The notes: a model not told the origin generated them from the letters alone. 58,148 nucleotides of DNA from Granulosicoccus sp. (GCA_020627685.1 JAHDGK010000032.1:1-58148), one strand, 5' to 3'. Positions 7,638-18,151 are shown, numbered from the stretch's first letter. A program made the numbers and translations.

Positions 7638-9923
7638 TTATTCTATGTCTATGGCATCAACTTTCTGGAAACCCCGAGGTAATTTACGGCCTCTTTGACC
7701 GCGGGCTCCCATGTAATCTTCCAGTTCACGGAATTTTATAACCGTGTGTCGCTTACCGCTTGTAACCCGTAGCTTTTGCTTGGGTGCCAACACAGTCAGT
7801 GCAATCATAGACTCCTCGCCCGACTTAAATTTCGACGCTGGAATACTATAAATTTTATTGCCCTTACCCTTGGCCATCTCCGGTAGTTCGCCCACTGGGA
7901 AACACAACAAACTGCCCGTATTACTGATGGCGCAAACGATATTGTCAGTCAGCGAGGTGACAACCGCTGATTTGATAACAGAGGCACCGGCCGGAACACT
8001 GATTACAGATTTGCCCGATTTATTACGACTAATAAGGTCGCCCAACCTGGCAACAAATCCATAGCCGGCAGTTGTGGAAAATAGATAACGCTCATCGTCA
8101 TCACCCATCATGACGCTGATAAATTTCGCGCCATCGGGTGGCTTTAAACGTCCGCTGATCGGTTCGCCCAATCCTCGAGCAGATGGAAAGCCATGCGCGG
8201 GTACGCAATATACGCGTCCGGTTGAATCCAGAAACATCGCTGTACGGTTTGTTCGGCCTCTGGCGTAACTTTGGAAGCTGTCTCCTGCCTTGTAGTTAAG
8301 CGCCAGCGGATCTACTTCCAAACCTTTACCGGCACGTACCCAACCCCGTTCAGATAAAACGACCGTAATGGGTTCACTGGGGATGAGATCGGCTTCGGAA
8401 ATTGCCTGCGCTGCCTCTCTTTGTACGATGGGTGAACGACGCTCATCACCGTAGGTGTCGATATCTTCTTGCAATTCTTTCTTGACGAGAGTCTTCATAC
8501 GACGCTCTGAACCTAAGGTTGCCTGTAGCTTGTCACGCTCTTGTTCCAAAGCCTCCTGCTCGCCACGAATTTTCATTTCTTCTAATTGAGCCAGATGGCG
8601 CAACTTTAATTCGAGAATAGCTTCTGCCTGTTCATCACTGATTTTGAAACGCTTCATGAGCACCGGTTTCGGCTCATCGTTGTTTCTTATGATGGCAATG
8701 ACCTCATCAATATTGAGGTAGGCAATCATTAAGCCTTCAAGCAAGTGCAAGCGCTTTTCCACTTTATCCAATCGCCATTGCAAACGCCTACGAACGGTCT
8801 CAACGCGGAAAGACAGCCACTCTTTAAGTATTCCAACCAGCGGCTTAACCTGAGGACGTCCGTTTAAACCGATCATGTTCATGTTGACGCGATAAGTGCG
8901 TTCAAGATCGGTTGTCGCGAACAGATGCTGCATTAAATTATCTGTGTCGACTCGGTTGCTACGTGGTGTTATTACTAGGCGAGTGGGATTTTCATGGTCA
9001 GATTCGTCGCGAAGATCTTCAACCATAGGAAGCTTCTTCGCATTCATCTGTGCGGCTATTTGCTCAAGAATTTTTGAGCCTGACACTTGAAAAGGCAAGG
9101 CAGTAATAATGACATCACCACCCTCTCGCTCATAGATAGCCCGGGCTCGTAAACTGCCGTTGCCTGTTTCATAGATATTGCGAATGTCCTCCGGCGAGGA
9201 AATAATTTCAGCAGAGCTAGGGTAGTCAGGGCCCTCTATATACTGCAGTAAATCGTCAAGAGTAGATTTTGGTTTATCCAGTAAATGAATACACGCCTTA
9301 CCCACCTCGGTTAAGTTATGCGGTGGAATGTCAGTTGCCATACCCACGGCAATACCCTGCGTACTATTCAACAAGATATGTGGCAGGCGTGATGGCAGTA
9401 ATGATGGCTCTGTCATCGTGCCGTCAAAATTAGGCGTAAAGTCGACAGTGCCCTGCCCGAGTTCCTGCAACAATGATTTTGAAAATTTCGCCAATCGCGA
9501 TTCGGTGTAACGCATGGCAGCAAAAGACTTGGGGTCGTCTTGTGATCCCCAGTTACCTTGCCCGTCTACCAGTGGATATCGATAGGTGAATGGCTGCGCC
9601 ATGAGGACCATCGCCTCATAACAAGCCGAGTCCCCGTGAGGATGAAATTTACCGAGGACATCACCAACCGTACGTGCAGATTTTTTATGCTTCGAAACAG
9701 CCGATAATCCCAATTCGGACATCGCATAAATTATTCGACGCTGTACAGGTTTTAGTCCATCACCGATATGCGGAAGCGCACGGTCAAGAATGACGTACAT
9801 GGAATAATCCAGATACGCCTTCTCTGTGTACTCGCTTAGGGCAAGTTCTTCAACTGGCTCGGGTGCTCGAACGGGAGCAGCGGCTACCGCCTTTTTTCGG
9901 GTTGTTTTTTTCTTCTGGGCCAT
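7638..9923 (-). CDS. parC: DNA topoisomerase IV subunit A
   Basis: Breakage-reunion subunit of topoisomerase IV, which decatenates sister chromosomes. The 761-residue protein has the catalytic tyrosine at Tyr139 ([10 protein letters not shown]). The quinolone-determining stretch [12 protein letters not shown] keeps Ser and Glu (Ser99, Glu103), the wild-type residues equivalent to E. coli Ser80 and Glu84. A basic N-terminal extension ([11 protein letters not shown], then an Ala/Pro stretch to about residue 24) precedes the conserved [18 protein letters not shown]. The ParC-type length and C-terminal domain separate it from GyrA. It begins two bases after the pgi stop, so the two are probably cotranscribed. 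parE is not in the window. Confidence 0.95.
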   Translation of the reverse strand: MAQKKKTTRKKAVAAAPVRAPEPVEELALSEYTEKAYLDYSMYVILDRALPHIGDGLKPVQRRIIYAMSELGLSAVSKHKKSARTVGDVLGKFHPHGDSACYEAMVLMAQPFTYRYPLVDGQGNWGSQDDPKSFAAMRYTESRLAKFSKSLLQELGQGTVDFTPNFDGTMTEPSLLPSRLPHILLNSTQGIAVGMATDIPPHNLTEVGKACIHLLDKPKSTLDDLLQYIEGPDYPSSAEIISSPEDIRNIYETGNGSLRARAIYEREGGDVIITALPFQVSGSKILEQIAAQMNAKKLPMVEDLRDESDHENPTRLVITPRSNRVDTDNLMQHLFATTDLERTYRVNMNMIGLNGRPQVKPLVGILKEWLSFRVETVRRRLQWRLDKVEKRLHLLEGLMIAYLNIDEVIAIIRNNDEPKPVLMKRFKISDEQAEAILELKLRHLAQLEEMKIRGEQEALEQERDKLQATLGSERRMKTLVKKELQEDIDTYGDERRSPIVQREAAQAISEADLIPSEPITVVLSERGWVRAGKGLEVDPLALNYKAGDSFQSYARGRTNRTAMFLDSTGRVYCVPAHGFPSARGLGEPISGRLKPPDGAKFISVMMGDDDERYLFSTTAGYGFVARLGDLISRNKSGKSVISVPAGASVIKSAVVTSLTDNIVCAISNTGSLLCFPVGELPEMAKGKGNKIYSIPASKFKSGEESMIALTVLAPKQKLRVTSGKRHTVIKFRELEDYMGARGQRGRKLPRGFQKVDAIDIE

Positions 9924-9925
9924 CG

Positions 9926-11578
9926 TCAGGCAAGCAAGTTATTAAGTTTTAGGGCTTTGTTGATCAAGCCGTTAGTAGATGAATCGTGCGATTTTACGGT
10001 AGCAGCCAATTCCATTTCCTGATGAATCGATTTAGCGAGCTGTTTTCCAAGTTCAACGCCCCATTGGTCGAAGGGGTTAATGTCCCAGATTGCCGCCTCG
10101 ACAAAAACCTTGTGTTCATAAAGAGCGATGAGCGCACCGAGCGCCTGAGGTGTTAACTGTTGAACCAGTAGCGTATTGCTTGGACGGTTCCCCGCAAAAC
10201 TGCGATGACCGGATAAACGTTCAATTTCGGCATCGCTAGCGCCGGCTTTTTGCATTTCAACCTTCAACTCTTCTTTGGTTTTGCCCATCATGAGCGCTTC
10301 AGATTGAGCGAAGCAGTTGGCCATGAGCAACTCATGATGAATACCCAGAGGGTTTAGGCTCTCAAGTGCCATGATGAAATCAGTGGGGATGATGTGAGTT
10401 CCCTGATGTACCAGCTGGAAATAGGCGTGCTGACCGTTGGTGCCAGGCTCCCCCCAAACAACCGGCCCGGTAGAGCAACTGATGGGAGTGCCATCAACGT
10501 GTACAGATTTGCCATTACTCTCCATCGTTAATTGCTGCAGATACGCAGGAAAACGGTGCAGATATTGATCGTACGGGGCTATCAAATGACTGTGCGCAGA
10601 CCAAAAGTTGTTATACCAGACCGTTAGCAGCGCCAAAATTACCGGCATATTTTCTGACAACGGTGCCGTCCGGGTGTGAACGTCCATATCATGAGCACCT
10701 TGCAAAAACTGCTCAAACCGATCCATGCCGATCGACAACATAAGCGGCATACCGATGGAGGACCAAAGCGAGTAGCGGCCACCCACCCAATCCCAGAAGC
10801 CGAACATGTTGTCTACATTTATGCCAAATTCCGAAACCGCCTCTTTATTTGTCGATAAAGCGACAAAGTGTTTAGACACATCACTCTCGGTAGCTGAACT
10901 GTCCAGAAACCAATCACGTGCTGAGTGAGCGTTGGTCAATGTCTCCTGCGTGGTGAAGGTTTTTGAAGCCACAATGAAAAGGGTTGTGTCCGGATCAACC
11001 TTCTTAAGCGTTGATACCATGTGCGACCCGTCCACGTTGCTCACAAAGTGCATGTTGAGACGCTCATGAGCAAACGGGGCAAGTGCCTCTACCGCCATCA
11101 GAGGGCCTAAATCTGACCCGCCGATGCCAATATTGACGACGTCGGTGATGGGTTTTCCGGTGTATCCCTTCCAGTCTCCGCTACGCACAGAATCGGTGAA
11201 AACCCGCAGCCTTGCCAACACGTCGTTGACTCCCGGCATGACGTCTTCTCCAGCCACCATGACAGGAGTGTTGCTGCGATTTCTAAGCGCGGTATGCAAC
11301 GCAGGCCTGCCCTCAGTGGGGTTAACCAATTCCCCGTCGAACATACTCTGCAGGCGCGTTTTCACATCGGAGTTTTCTGCCAATCGAAGCAAATTAGCCA
11401 GAGTGTCATCGGTGACATGATTCTTTGAGTAGTCCAGAAAAATCCCGGCAGCGTTTAACTGAAATTTTTCGAAACGCGCATCATCAGATTCAAACAGATC
11501 GCGCAGCGATGTGGACTTCACATCATCGTAATGGGCTGCCAGTGTTTTCCAAGCGTCAAGATCAACAGGATGAGTCAT
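9926..11578 (-). CDS. pgi: Glucose-6-phosphate isomerase
   Basis: Interconverts glucose 6-phosphate and fructose 6-phosphate in the cytoplasm. The 550-residue length fits the bacterial type. Both family signatures are visible: GIGGSDLGP with the downstream sugar-phosphate site (SKTFTTQET), and the [18 protein letters not shown] active-site block with the catalytic His. It is followed two bases later by parC, an unusual pairing that has no obvious functional link. Upstream it diverges from a PlsB-like acyltransferase. Confidence 0.97.
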   Translation of the reverse strand: MTHPVDLDAWKTLAAHYDDVKSTSLRDLFESDDARFEKFQLNAAGIFLDYSKNHVTDDTLANLLRLAENSDVKTRLQSMFDGELVNPTEGRPALHTALRNRSNTPVMVAGEDVMPGVNDVLARLRVFTDSVRSGDWKGYTGKPITDVVNIGIGGSDLGPLMAVEALAPFAHERLNMHFVSNVDGSHMVSTLKKVDPDTTLFIVASKTFTTQETLTNAHSARDWFLDSSATESDVSKHFVALSTNKEAVSEFGINVDNMFGFWDWVGGRYSLWSSIGMPLMLSIGMDRFEQFLQGAHDMDVHTRTAPLSENMPVILALLTVWYNNFWSAHSHLIAPYDQYLHRFPAYLQQLTMESNGKSVHVDGTPISCSTGPVVWGEPGTNGQHAYFQLVHQGTHIIPTDFIMALESLNPLGIHHELLMANCFAQSEALMMGKTKEELKVEMQKAGASDAEIERLSGHRSFAGNRPSNTLLVQQLTPQALGALIALYEHKVFVEAAIWDINPFDQWGVELGKQLAKSIHQEMELAATVKSHDSSTNGLINKALKLNNLLA

Positions 11579-11599
11579 GGTTTCCGGGGCGATTATCAG

Positions 11600-11629
11600 T
11601 CAACAGACCTAAGGGGTACACAGTATACT
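11600..11629 (+). promoter_or_regulatory. Candidate promoter of the PlsB-like gene
   Basis: TCAACA (11600-11605) and TATACT (11624-11629) are separated by 18 bases. Transcription would begin near 11636, which fits translation from the ATG at 11648 and not from the upstream frame that runs into pgi. Confidence 0.4.
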
Positions 11630-11647
11630 CTCCAGACACAGGCACTG

Positions 11648-13051
11648 ATGGAAAGGAGCGTGAGTTCAAACGTCGAAATACCGCTGTGGCTATTTCTGTC
11701 AGGGCTTTTCTTTGCCTCACTTTGGCTACTGCAGCATTTTCTGCTGCCCTCGGCCCGATGGGTGATCAGGCGCCGCGCCAATAACCTCATCGATGAAGTC
11801 AATAATAGACTGGCTTTGAGGATCCCCTCTTTCAAGCTGACACAGAGAACTGTGCTCGTCGATCGCTTGATTTACCACCCTAGGGTTATTGAACTGGTCG
11901 ACGAGCTTGCCATAGAGCTCAACGAGCCGCGTGAGGTGCTGATGAAAAAAGTCGGTGTTTATGCGCGGGAAATCGTACCGGCCTTCAACGCCTTGGTTTA
12001 TTTTAAAGCCGCTTATTGGGTGGCCCGCCGTTTGGTCCACGCGCTCTACCGGGTTAGGCTCGGCTTTGCCGATGATGCGGCATTGAAAAAGCTCGGTCCA
12101 GAATCAAGCGTTGTATTTTTGATGAATCATCGCAGCAATATGGACTACATCATCGCCACGTATCTGGCGGCCGAGAGAACTGCCCTGTCTTACGCAGTGG
12201 GAGAATGGGCACGCGTCTGGCCGTTGCAACAACTTATCCGCGCTATGGGCGGTTATTTTGTGCGTCGCGATTCAGGAGATCCTTTATATAGGCGCGTGTT
12301 GGAGTGCTACGTGCAGATGGCCGCAGAAGGCGGTGTTCCTCAAGCGGTATTCCCCGAGGGACGATTAAGCCGGGACGGCAAACTGGCTCCGGCCAAGCTT
12401 GGTTTACTAGGCTACATCACCAGAAACTTCGACCCGGATGGTGTCCGCGATATCGTGTTCATACCCGTTGGTATTAACTACGACCGAGTGATCGAAGATC
12501 GAACGCTACTTCGCGCTGCTGAAAAACTACCCAAACGCGGTCTGGCCGCATCAACTGCCACTTTTACGCGATATTTTGCCAAGACCCTATGGCAAACGCT
12601 ACTTGGTAAACGCTACCGAAACGGCTATGCCTGCGTCAATTTCGGCGAACCGGTTTCACTGCGGGAATGGATGAAAGATAGAGACATTAAAGCCAATCAG
12701 ATGGGTGACATCACACCCTTGGCTACGGACCTTATGCAACGTATCGGGAACATCACGCCTATATTGCCAGTCGCCCTGGTCACAACACTTTTCGCAAGAG
12801 ATACGACTGCTCGGTACAGTAGCCTGGAGCTGAAAGCAGAAGTGCTGGAGTTGCTCAAAGACTTAGAGCAGCGGGGTTACCGTGCCTACATACCTAGAAG
12901 TGACTACAACTACGCGGTCGATGTCGGTGTTCGAATGCTTACGCTTAGAAACATTCTGGAAGACAATGAGGGCGTGTTCTCGGCACGGCCGGAAGAACAC
13001 ACCCTATTGAGATACTACTCAAACTCAATTGCCCATTTACTGGACGACTAA
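11648..13051 (+). CDS. PlsB-like glycerol-3-phosphate acyltransferase
   Basis: Membrane acyltransferase expected to acylate glycerol 3-phosphate or a related lipid precursor. From the ATG at 11648 it has 467 residues, much shorter than E. coli PlsB (about 800). A transmembrane segment lies near the N-terminus (about 10-33). The catalytic HX4D is NHRSNMD (His161, Asp166). Other acyltransferase blocks are GGYFVRRD and FPEGRLSRDG (about 235-244). The frame is open back to 11531, but that region overlaps the pgi start and reads without conservation, so I take the internal ATG. The 3' end overlaps the DUF2853 gene by four bases. The exact substrate is not shown by the sequence. Confidence 0.85.
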   Translation: MERSVSSNVEIPLWLFLSGLFFASLWLLQHFLLPSARWVIRRRANNLIDEVNNRLALRIPSFKLTQRTVLVDRLIYHPRVIELVDELAIELNEPREVLMKKVGVYAREIVPAFNALVYFKAAYWVARRLVHALYRVRLGFADDAALKKLGPESSVVFLMNHRSNMDYIIATYLAAERTALSYAVGEWARVWPLQQLIRAMGGYFVRRDSGDPLYRRVLECYVQMAAEGGVPQAVFPEGRLSRDGKLAPAKLGLLGYITRNFDPDGVRDIVFIPVGINYDRVIEDRTLLRAAEKLPKRGLAASTATFTRYFAKTLWQTLLGKRYRNGYACVNFGEPVSLREWMKDRDIKANQMGDITPLATDLMQRIGNITPILPVALVTTLFARDTTARYSSLELKAEVLELLKDLEQRGYRAYIPRSDYNYAVDVGVRMLTLRNILEDNEGVFSARPEEHTLLRYYSNSIAHLLDD

Positions 13052-13362
13052 GAAATTTTGTCCATTGTATTGGTCGCCTGGGCCAACAAGTAATAGAAAG
13101 TCACTCGGCTTTTCTGCTTAACACCTTTCATTTGCTCGCACACTTTGGCAATACCCGCTTCTGCAGCGTCGGCATCCAGCTCAAGCTTTTTCTTGGCGAA
13201 GCCGTCACGAACACGGTTTAGCTCAGCCTTATCCGAACTTGAAACTAATGCAGCGTCTTTACTGCTCCGTAAAGCGATACCACAGTACTTAACGATGTTG
13301 TCGACACTTGTTTGATCGGGCGAATCTACGAATTTAGCTACATCAGCAGCGTAATCAGTCAT
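13048..13362 (-). CDS. DUF2853-family protein
   Basis: Small soluble protein of 104 residues. The opening DYAADVAKFV, the central IVKYCGIALRS and the KKKLELD segment match my memory of the DUF2853 family, whose function is not known. Its start overlaps the hflC stop (ATGA, four bases), so it is the last gene of the hflK-hflC transcript and is probably translationally coupled. Whether it acts with HflKC is unknown. Confidence 0.8.
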   Translation of the reverse strand: MTDYAADVAKFVDSPDQTSVDNIVKYCGIALRSSKDAALVSSSDKAELNRVRDGFAKKKLELDADAAEAGIAKVCEQMKGVKQKSRVTFYYLLAQATNTMDKIS

Positions 13363-14333
13363 GGCTTATTCTCTCCAGTTGGATTCATTGACTTCAAGTA
13401 CTCGAAGGCCTCGCTGGTGGTGGACATAATCAGCGTGGAATTATCTTTCATGACCGATTTGTACATATCCATGGTTTTCTGAAATTCATAGAAGTCGGCC
13501 GCTTCCGGGGTCTGATTATACGCTGCCGCATAAATTTCAGTAGCCTTGGCGTCCGCATCCCCCCTGATCTCTTCAACTTCCCGATAAGCCTCTGACTGAA
13601 TTCGCTTCAATTCGCGCTCACGATTACCGTTGATTCGAGCCGCTTCCCCGTTACCCTCAGATCGGAATCGCTCAGCAATTTGCCGTCGCTCACTGATCAT
13701 ACGTTCGTAAATTTTGGGTCTGACACTTTCGTTGTAATTGATTCGCTTGAAGCGGATATCGAGAAGCTCAATGCCGAACACTTGAACTTTAGGCGCGGCC
13801 GCTGCGAAAATTTCTTCCTCAACTAATGCCCGGCCTTTGTTTATCGGCACCAGCCCGCCCAATGTCCTTTGTTCTGAATCTGACAAGGAAGCATCTCTAA
13901 GAGGAACACGATCTTTGGTGGTTCGCACCAACTCAATAAGCTCGTGCTTAGCGACAGCATTTCGCGTCTCACTACCCAGAATATCGTCCAATCGGGATTG
14001 CGCACTTCGCTCATCTCTCAAACGCAGAAAATACTGCAGCGGGTCAGTAATTTTCCACCGCGCAAAGAGATCAACAGCGATGTACAGTTTGTCTTTCGTA
14101 GGCATGTTGCTTGGCGAGCCATCCCACTCCAGAATCCTTTTATCGATAGGATTAACTTCTTGAATGAACGGTGTTTTGAACTTCAGCCCAGCTTCTGTTT
14201 TCGGTTCGCCGACAGGCTTACCAAATTGAGTAATGATGACTTGCTCTGTTTCATCAACCGTGTACAAAGCGCCAGAAACAACCAGTAAAAATGCGGCTAT
14301 GATTATGCCTAACAGAATGCTCGTTATTTTCAT
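13359..14333 (-). CDS. hflC: FtsH modulator HflC
   Basis: SPFH/prohibitin-family protein of 324 residues that forms, with HflK, the periplasm-facing cage around the FtsH protease. There is one N-terminal membrane anchor (about 5-25), followed by an SPFH domain (VDETEQVIITQFGKPVG onward) and a helical charged region rich in Arg and Glu (about 215-265). The start overlaps the hflK stop by four bases. It is followed by the DUF2853 gene with the same kind of overlap. Confidence 0.95.
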   Translation of the reverse strand: MKITSILLGIIIAAFLLVVSGALYTVDETEQVIITQFGKPVGEPKTEAGLKFKTPFIQEVNPIDKRILEWDGSPSNMPTKDKLYIAVDLFARWKITDPLQYFLRLRDERSAQSRLDDILGSETRNAVAKHELIELVRTTKDRVPLRDASLSDSEQRTLGGLVPINKGRALVEEEIFAAAAPKVQVFGIELLDIRFKRINYNESVRPKIYERMISERRQIAERFRSEGNGEAARINGNRERELKRIQSEAYREVEEIRGDADAKATEIYAAAYNQTPEAADFYEFQKTMDMYKSVMKDNSTLIMSTTSEAFEYLKSMNPTGENKP

Positions 14334-15403
14334 CGTAGTGCTCCCGAAGCACCATTGAGGTGCATTAGTGGAAGCATCTGTTGAGAATTCTCATCCATAA
14401 TTATTTTGTTGTCTAAACCCGGCAGGACTTCCTGCAGTGTCTCTATATAAATCCGCCTTCGCGTCACGTCCGGCGCTTTGCTGTATTCCGTCAATATCGC
14501 ATTAAACCTTGCGGCATCACCCTCCGCCTCATTGACCCTTTGTAAGCGATAACCATCAGCGGCCCGGATACGCTGATCTTTTTCACCCTCAGCCAGTGGA
14601 ATCACTTTGTTGTACTCACGACGAGCGGCGTTAATCAAACTTTCTTTTTCTTGCTGCGCTTGATTCACCTCATTAAATGATTCTTGTACTGGTCGAGGTG
14701 GATTGATGTTTTTTAGCTGAACCTGATCAATGCTCACGCCAATTTCATACTTGGCAACCAGTGACTGCATTTCGGCAAGCGCTACGGTTTCAATTTCTTG
14801 ACGACCGATGGTAATGACCTCGTCCACCGAGCGATCTCCAACGACCACGCGCATCACAGACTCAGATAAATCTCTAAGCGTCTCACCGGGGTTGCGAACA
14901 TCAAACAAGTATTTCTGTGGCTCGGCAATGCGATATTGCACTACCCATTCAACAAGCGCTGCGTTTAAATCTCCGGTCACCATTTGACTCTGGTGAGAGA
15001 GGTCCGGACGACTTTGACTGCTGTTGGTAGCCCCCGCTGTTGCGAAGCCAAACTCTTGTTTCAACTGCCGTTTTACAGGCAGGATGGTGACTTTATCTAT
15101 CCCCAACGGAAACTTAAAGTGTAAGCCTGGATCTTGTTCAGAGACATACTTACCGAACCTTTGAACAATGCCTACAGAGTCACTCGGTATGGTGTAGTAA
15201 GCGGTATATCCAAGGTAGACAATGCCAGCAAGCAGCAGCAAACCAAAACTACCCAAAAAGCCAGCTACACCCGATCCACCACCTTTTCCGAAAGAGCCCT
15301 GAGTGACATTGCCACCTGCCGCTCCATTGCTATTTTCGTTAGGTGTTGCACGTGCATTCTTCAACTGACGCAATAAATCGTCGAGCGGATTGTTTCCTGA
15401 CAT
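14330..15403 (-). CDS. hflK: FtsH modulator HflK
   Basis: SPFH/prohibitin-family partner of HflC, 357 residues. A cytoplasmic N-terminal segment rich in Gly and Asn (about 1-48) precedes a single membrane anchor (about 50-70), the SPFH domain and a coiled helical region with many Glu, Arg and Ala residues. It starts the hflK-hflC-DUF2853 operon. The usual hfq-hflX genes do not lie upstream here; instead the gene diverges from a dienelactone hydrolase. Confidence 0.95.
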   Translation of the reverse strand: MSGNNPLDDLLRQLKNARATPNENSNGAAGGNVTQGSFGKGGGSGVAGFLGSFGLLLLAGIVYLGYTAYYTIPSDSVGIVQRFGKYVSEQDPGLHFKFPLGIDKVTILPVKRQLKQEFGFATAGATNSSQSRPDLSHQSQMVTGDLNAALVEWVVQYRIAEPQKYLFDVRNPGETLRDLSESVMRVVVGDRSVDEVITIGRQEIETVALAEMQSLVAKYEIGVSIDQVQLKNINPPRPVQESFNEVNQAQQEKESLINAARREYNKVIPLAEGEKDQRIRAADGYRLQRVNEAEGDAARFNAILTEYSKAPDVTRRRIYIETLQEVLPGLDNKIIMDENSQQMLPLMHLNGASGALR

Positions 15404-15429
15404 TCGTATATCCCATTAACCCATACAAG

Positions 15430-15459
15430 AGAATAGTTGGGCATCGCAGATTTGCACAA
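15430..15459 (-). promoter_or_regulatory. Candidate sigma-70 promoter of hflK
   Basis: On the minus strand TTGTGC (15459-15454) and TATTCT (15435-15430) are separated by 18 bases, ending about 26 bases before the hflK ATG. Confidence 0.4.
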
Positions 15460-15559
15460 TTTACGACTCGCGAATCATTACTAAAAATTGCTGTCAGAGT
15501 GGAGTGATGCATACCTGTTGTATGCTGGACAATGAACCCGACCGATATAGGAAAAAACG

Positions 15560-16444
15560 ATGACTGACTTAGACCATATTGATCAAAGAATTTATGACCT
15601 ATACGATGAATACTGTCATAGCGGAATGACGCGGCGCGACTTTCTACAAAAAGCCAGCGCGATAACCATAGCCGGCGTGTCCGGACTGGCAATGGCCCAA
15701 TCATTGTTGCCACGATACGCCCAGGCACAAACAATCTCATTTACTGACGAGCGCATCAAAGCAACTTACGTTGATTATGCCTCACCAGGTGGAACCTCTG
15801 GCGAGATGCGCGGCTATCTGGTCCAACCTGCCGCAGAAGGCCCCCACCCGGCGGTCATCGTTATTCACGAAAACCGCGGCCTTAACCCTTACATTGAAGA
15901 CGTCGCTAGACGATTCGCAACGATGGGTTTTCTGGCACTGGCACCCGACGGTTTATCGCCAGTAGGCGGCTATCCGGGTAATGACGACGATGGCAAAATT
16001 CTACAAAAAAGTCTCGATCAGACAAAACTGAAAACAGACATGCTCAACAGCGCGAAATTCGTGCAATCGCATGAACTATCAACCGGAAAACTCGGATCGG
16101 TCGGCTTTTGCTGGGGCGGCGGCACTACCAACTATCTTGCGGCACAAATGGGCGATGATCTTCATGCAGCAGTTCCTTATTACGGGGCAGCGTTAAAAGC
16201 CGAGGATGTGGCTAACGTTACCGCTCCGCTCATGGTGCAATCTGCCGAAGACGATAAGCGCATTAACGCCATGTGGCCGGATTTTGAAACCGCTCTTAAA
16301 AATAACGGCAAGAACTACGAACGCCATTTATATGCAGGTACACGACACGGCTTTCATAACAACTCGACTCCCCGCTTTAACAAGGAAGCAGCGGAGCTTT
16401 CAGAAAACAGGACTGTTGAGTTCTTTAAGCAGCATTTAAGCTAG
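15560..16444 (+). CDS. Tat-exported dienelactone hydrolase-family protein
   Basis: Alpha/beta hydrolase of 294 residues. The twin-arginine signal TRRDFLQ (Arg25-Arg26) with a following hydrophobic stretch and a cleavage site near AQAQ indicates folded export to the periplasm. The nucleophile is a cysteine in GFCWGGG (Cys184), as in dienelactone hydrolases; Asp231 or Asp232 and His263 (RHGFHNN) complete the triad. A start at Met23 would give a conventional short Tat leader and is an alternative. Substrate is unknown; the cytoplasmic chlorocatechol role of the founding enzyme is unlikely for an exported protein. No aromatic-degradation genes are nearby. Confidence 0.88.
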   Translation: MTDLDHIDQRIYDLYDEYCHSGMTRRDFLQKASAITIAGVSGLAMAQSLLPRYAQAQTISFTDERIKATYVDYASPGGTSGEMRGYLVQPAAEGPHPAVIVIHENRGLNPYIEDVARRFATMGFLALAPDGLSPVGGYPGNDDDGKILQKSLDQTKLKTDMLNSAKFVQSHELSTGKLGSVGFCWGGGTTNYLAAQMGDDLHAAVPYYGAALKAEDVANVTAPLMVQSAEDDKRINAMWPDFETALKNNGKNYERHLYAGTRHGFHNNSTPRFNKEAAELSENRTVEFFKQHLS

Positions 16445-16459
16445 TTTGGTATTCGATCT

Positions 16460-16501
16460 TCAGAACTCTTTGTCGGCGTTAGATCGACTAAAGAGTTCTG
16501 A
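16460..16501. terminator. Inverted repeat between convergent genes
   Basis: A perfect 12-base inverted repeat (16460-16471 with 16490-16501) flanks an 18-base loop, lying between the ends of the hydrolase gene and the oxidoreductase gene. Neither side has a long T run. A shared bidirectional terminator is the simplest reading. Confidence 0.5.
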
Positions 16502-16518
16502 GGGTTCAAAACTGCCGA

Positions 16519-17532
16519 CTAAGACCAATCACTCAAGACGACCTTACCTATCGCATCGCCTCTTTCGATGAGCGAATGCGCTTTTTTAAGATTCGTCGCG
16601 TTTATCGGGCTGATGGTTTCTGAGACTGTGGTACGCAAAGTGCCATTGTCTATTTGCTCAGATACATAATTGAGCAGGTTGTGCTGTTCGATCATATCCG
16701 GTGTTGTGAACATCGACCGAGCGAACATAAATTCCCAATGCAGACTGGCACATTTCGTTTTCATGACATCCATGGGCATGTCTGAATCGGTATTGTCTAT
16801 CGTGACGATGCCACCTTGCGGTTTGATCAGATCAACACACGTATTCCAATGACTCATGTCGTTGAATATGGCGATGTGATCAACAAACGGAAAACCAACG
16901 GCCCTTACCTGTTCTGCCATGGCCTCTTTATGATTGACGACATGGTCGGCACCTAATTCCCTCACCCACGCAGCAGATTCGGGTCGTGATGCAGTTGCGA
17001 TGACCACCAAACCAGCCTTTTTGGCCAGTTGAATACCTATTGATCCAACACCTCCTCCGGCACCAATGATAAGTACTGACTCGCCACTATTAGCACCATG
17101 AGGATCAATGCCTAGTCGATCGAAAAATGCTTCGTACGCTGTGATGGACGTTAAAGGCAAAGCCGCGGCAGATGCAAAAGATAAGGACGCAGGCTTTCTG
17201 CCAACAATTCTCTCGTCAACCAATTGAAATTCGGAGTTACTGCCAGAGCGCGTCAAATCACCCGCGTAAAAGACCTCATCACCGGCCTTAAATAATGAGA
17301 CTTCATCACCGACGGCCTCGACGATACCGGCGGCGTCATAACCGATAACCCTGGCAGGATTTTCTTCAGTATCTTTAGATCGGCGCACTTTCGTGTCAAC
17401 CGGGTTAACGGCAATGGCCTCAACGGCCACTAAAATGTCTCTACCACTGGCAGCAGGCTTCGGCAGTTCAAGATCCAGAAAGGATTCAGGATCATCAATG
17501 GGCAAATATCGTTTGAATCCAACGGCTTTCAT
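16519..17532 (-). CDS. Zinc-independent alcohol dehydrogenase / quinone oxidoreductase-like protein
   Basis: Medium-chain dehydrogenase/reductase of 337 residues from the ATG at 17532 (a GTG nine bases earlier is possible). The GroES-like N-terminal domain (AVNPVDTKVRR, VIGYDAAGIVEAVG) is followed by a Rossmann NADP-binding domain (LIIGAGGGVGSIGIQLAK). The cysteine cluster of zinc-binding members is missing, which points to the quinone oxidoreductase-like branch. Substrate is not evident. It stands alone on the minus strand between a convergent hydrolase gene and DUF1415. Confidence 0.88.
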   Translation of the reverse strand: MKAVGFKRYLPIDDPESFLDLELPKPAASGRDILVAVEAIAVNPVDTKVRRSKDTEENPARVIGYDAAGIVEAVGDEVSLFKAGDEVFYAGDLTRSGSNSEFQLVDERIVGRKPASLSFASAAALPLTSITAYEAFFDRLGIDPHGANSGESVLIIGAGGGVGSIGIQLAKKAGLVVIATASRPESAAWVRELGADHVVNHKEAMAEQVRAVGFPFVDHIAIFNDMSHWNTCVDLIKPQGGIVTIDNTDSDMPMDVMKTKCASLHWEFMFARSMFTTPDMIEQHNLLNYVSEQIDNGTLRTTVSETISPINATNLKKAHSLIERGDAIGKVVLSDWS

Positions 17533-17585
17533 GATGGGCACACCACGCTGTGTGATCTAAAAAAGTGTTTCAAAAGTCTATCAGA

Positions 17586-18137
17586 CTAGGCTCGCTCTAG
17601 AAGCTTTAACACCCCGCTCAAACCCAATTGCTCCAACGCGCGGATATTGTTCTCGGGGATGGACTCCGGGTCAGAATGCGCATCTACAGCTTTGCTGACA
17701 CTCGCCTCCTGTAGCAAATGCAATATCGGAAAGGGAGCCCTGTTCGTCCAGTTGCTGACATCTGATGGGGATGTTCCTTCAAATTGATAGTCCGGGTGAA
17801 AACTGGCTATCTGGAGGGTCCCGCTAAAACCCAGGTCTTCAAGCAAGGCCTCTGACAATGCCAGGAGGTCGAGATAATCGTCAAAATTCTCGTACCCTTC
17901 GGGCAGCACAAATAAAGTCGTTGCCTGATCATCTCCCCTCTCAAGCTTCGCAGCCTCCTCGGAAAAGGCTTGTAAGCATTGAGCCGTATCGGATTGCTCG
18001 GCAACCACAATGTGGATCTGGTTCTTGAGTCTCGGCCCACGTGCAAACGGGCACAAATTCAGACCGATAACCAGGGCATCCAACCAGTGTTCGGTCGCGT
18101 CAATTACAGAATCAGTCTTCAAAACGGGCTCGTTCAT
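17586..18137 (-). CDS. DUF1415-family protein
   Basis: Soluble protein of 183 residues. The N-terminal stretch WLDALVIGLNLCPFA and the FHPDYQFEG segment are characteristic of DUF1415 as I remember it; no function is established. A good ribosome binding site (GGGAGAG, about eight bases before the ATG) supports the start. It diverges from dapC with only 27 bases between the two start codons. Confidence 0.85.
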   Translation of the reverse strand: MNEPVLKTDSVIDATEHWLDALVIGLNLCPFARGPRLKNQIHIVVAEQSDTAQCLQAFSEEAAKLERGDDQATTLFVLPEGYENFDDYLDLLALSEALLEDLGFSGTLQIASFHPDYQFEGTSPSDVSNWTNRAPFPILHLLQEASVSKAVDAHSDPESIPENNIRALEQLGLSGVLKLLERA

Positions 18138-18151
18138 GGTTGGCTCTCCCG

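Noticed and set aside
9600-9660. Possible quinolone-resistance substitutions in ParC
   Set aside because: The Ser and Glu positions of the resistance-determining region are wild type.
11531-11647. N-terminal extension of the PlsB-like protein
   Set aside because: Runs back over the pgi start and reads without conservation; a promoter candidate sits inside it and the ATG at 11648 fits.
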